A DNA stretch of 13,833 nucleotides, from positions 1 to 13,833 of the forward strand of contig ONQK01000082.1 in assembly GCA_900319895.1 (NCBI GenBank). Reading direction: 5' to 3'. The position numbers and the translations under genes are program-made. Under the pieces are notes generated by a model, which did no database searches, was not told the origin of the DNA, and saw only the letters and a list, made by a program, of their open reading frames with translations. Shown one piece after another: positions 12,756 to 13,833 of this stretch; positions within the stretch are counted from its first letter, which is position 1, and every line of letters begins with the position of its first letter. The stretch comes from an uncultured Prevotella sp. GTDB lineage: Bacteria > Bacteroidota > Bacteroidia > Bacteroidales > Bacteroidaceae.

Positions 12756-13003
12756 CAAAAAAACGGCCAGAATCATAGGATTGCACATCTTTTTTATCAT
12801 ACTTTTACATTTTTCCAGTGCTTCTTTCCAGTGAATGTGAAAGTTGAGGCGAGGAAATCACCTCTTGTCTTTGAGCACTTCGTCTTGACGACACACCTCG
12901 CGCTGCTTCTCAACATTCGGCACAAGGCTATTGATTACTGGTGGATTGTCGGAAATCCTGCCCGGTAGTGTGGCTCCAAAAAATAAAAAAAACATAAATT
13001 TTG
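12756..13003. other. Divergent intergenic region upstream of mtnN and the BspA-like gene
   Basis: The region holds no clear gene. A 9-base direct repeat TTTCCAGTG occurs at 12812-12820 and 12825-12833, about 60 bases upstream of the mtnN promoter. A minus-strand ATG frame at 12858-12995 (45 codons, starting MFFLFFGATLPGRISDNPP and ending EVLKDKR) and an overlapping plus-strand frame ending at 12968 (ending AIDYWWIVGNPAR) are both coding-like, so neither can be trusted. The right end is very A-rich and runs into the BspA promoter. Confidence 0.5.
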
Positions 13004-13035
13004 TTTGGTCAATTCAAAAATATGTTTTAATTTTG
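13004..13035 (+). promoter_or_regulatory. Complete -33/-7 Bacteroidetes promoter for the BspA-like gene
   Basis: TTTG (13004-13007), a 20-base spacer, then TAATTTTG (13028-13035): both elements match the Bacteroidetes consensus with ideal spacing, the best promoter in the window. The start point would be near 13042, giving a leader of about 280 bases before the ATG at 13321. Confidence 0.78.
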
Positions 13036-13041
13036 CTATTG

Positions 13042-13320
13042 ATGTCAGCCCATTTGGGGTAAAACATCGGATTTATGGGTTAATTAAGAGAGACGTTATG
13101 TCCTTTCTTGTCGCTGAAACGTGAGAAATTTCAAGACACACAAGAAGACATAGTGCTTCTCCGCGCGTTAGCGTGGGCTGGCATCACTATATCTTTGTGT
13201 CAAGGTAATTCTCACGACCTCAGTGAAGAGATATGGGAGCATATCAGTTCACGTTTTCTCGTCTTAAGAGTTTCAATGGCGTAATGGGACTGAAGCGCCA
13301 CAGTTTAAGTAAATAAAAAA
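13042..13320 (+). ncRNA. Long structured 5' leader RNA of the BspA-like gene, candidate cis-regulatory element
   Basis: Within this leader I find the following pairings by eye. (1) 13041-13045 with 13064-13068 around a CCC/GGG hairpin. (2) Fold A: 13094-13102 with 13147-13155, continuing as 13105-13111 with 13040-offset bases 13140-13146, and a small inner hairpin 13115-13119 with 13129-13133. (3) Fold B: 13120-13127 with 13209-13216, 13135-13140 with 13196-13201, 13142-13145 with 13192-13195, 13150-13155 with 13185-13190, and the apical hairpin CCGCGC-GTTA-GCGTGG (13161-13176). (4) A hairpin 13223-13227 with 13248-13252 and 13230-13235 with 13240-13245, loop GGAG. (5) TGGCG/CGCCA at 13277-13281 and 13296-13300, close to the start codon. 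Folds A and B share 13120-13155 and exclude each other. I recognise no named riboswitch. Confidence 0.5.
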
Positions 13321-13833
13321 ATGAAGAAAATTAAAATTTTATTGAGCATGGCACTGCTGTCACTCGCAATGCCGCAGCTTACGCACGCCCGAGCCGAGGG
13401 CGACTTGTTTACGTGCGACGGGACGAAGTATCAGATAACGTCCGTTGCCAACGGGAATCTCACAGTGGGTATCTACAGCACCTCGCTGACGGGAGAGGTT
13501 TCCTTCCCCGCCACCGTTGCCGACTCCACCGGCACCGTGTTCAAGGTAACTGCTCTTTTAAACCGAACGCTGAAGCAAGACCCTGCCTGCCGCCAGATTA
13601 CCTCCATCACCCTTCCAGAGGGAGTGACGGAATTTAGTGGCTGGAGCCTTGAGAGCTGCAGCAGGCTTACCACCCTCCACCTGCCGTCAACCTGCGGTTG
13701 GCCTGCCACCGACAATGTGAATTTCCCAGCTTTGACAACCATTACGGTTGCCGAGGGCAATCCATATATCAAGGTGGTGGACAACAATACGGTGTACAGC
13801 ACAGACGGAACCATCCTGTACTTCTACTACAAA
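13321..13833 (+). CDS. BspA-type leucine-rich-repeat surface protein, 5' part only
   Basis: The first 171 codons are present and the gene runs off the right edge. Residues 1-25 form a signal peptide (MKKIKILLSMALLSLAMPQL, ending HARA). From about residue 91 the sequence shows the BspA/LRR_5 repeat style: ITSITLPEGVTEFSGWSLES, then LTTLHLPST, then ALTTITVAEGNPYIKVVDNN followed by the TVYSTDGTILY turn, which is diagnostic of the Treponema pallidum/BspA class of repeats. Family members sit on the surface or are secreted and bind host proteins or other bacteria; in Prevotella and Tannerella they are often adhesins and may carry a C-terminal sorting domain, which cannot be seen here. The start is the ATG at 13321 after an A-rich stretch. 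It is preceded by a strong promoter and an exceptionally long leader. Confidence 0.9.
   Translation, partial: MKKIKILLSMALLSLAMPQLTHARAEGDLFTCDGTKYQITSVANGNLTVGIYSTSLTGEVSFPATVADSTGTVFKVTALLNRTLKQDPACRQITSITLPEGVTEFSGWSLESCSRLTTLHLPSTCGWPATDNVNFPALTTITVAEGNPYIKVVDNNTVYSTDGTILYFYYK

Overview
The window looks like chromosomal DNA of a Bacteroidales member, most likely a Prevotella-type organism. The evidence is the promoters (TAnnTTTG -7 boxes, two of them with a TTG or TTTG element 20 bases upstream), the near absence of Shine-Dalgarno sequences, a two-ExbD energy-transduction operon, a DUF4876/DUF6850 outer-membrane locus, and a BspA-type leucine-rich-repeat surface protein. The species call is inference from gene content; there is no rRNA in the window.

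Layout, left to right. Bases 1-530 hold only coding-like scraps and the promoter of a tRNA-Ser(GGA). The tRNA is followed after 28 bases by a tight four-gene operon: exbB, a four-helix membrane protein of unknown function, exbD and a second exbD. This is the inner-membrane proton-driven motor that powers TonB-dependent receptors; no tonB is present. Next comes a stand-alone Lrp/AsnC-type regulator with its own promoter and a good intrinsic terminator. Facing it is a four-gene minus-strand operon read from 9841 down to 3650: a small secreted heavy-metal-binding (HMA) protein with a Cys/His-rich tail, a DUF4876 lipoprotein with a surface-export signal, a large TonB-dependent receptor, and a DUF6850-like outer-membrane beta-barrel. 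A well-formed promoter precedes it, with a short inverted repeat lying in its spacer. A lipid A deacylase (PagL)-like outer-membrane protein is then read rightward and converges on a minus-strand mtnN-luxS operon that detoxifies S-adenosylhomocysteine and makes the AI-2 precursor. At the right edge, a strong promoter and a leader of about 280 bases precede the first 171 codons of the BspA-like gene.

How it fits together: the Exb motor, the TonB-dependent receptor with its lipoprotein and barrel partners, PagL and the BspA-like protein are all envelope functions. The HMA protein in the receptor operon suggests that the receptor handles a metal or a metal complex, which is inference from context.

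The two most unusual signals are the BspA leader, which can fold into at least two extensive and mutually exclusive RNA structures, and the HMA-DUF4876-receptor-DUF6850 operon, a plausible and poorly characterised metal-related outer-membrane system. I saw no CRISPR array, insertion sequence, phage gene or integration site.
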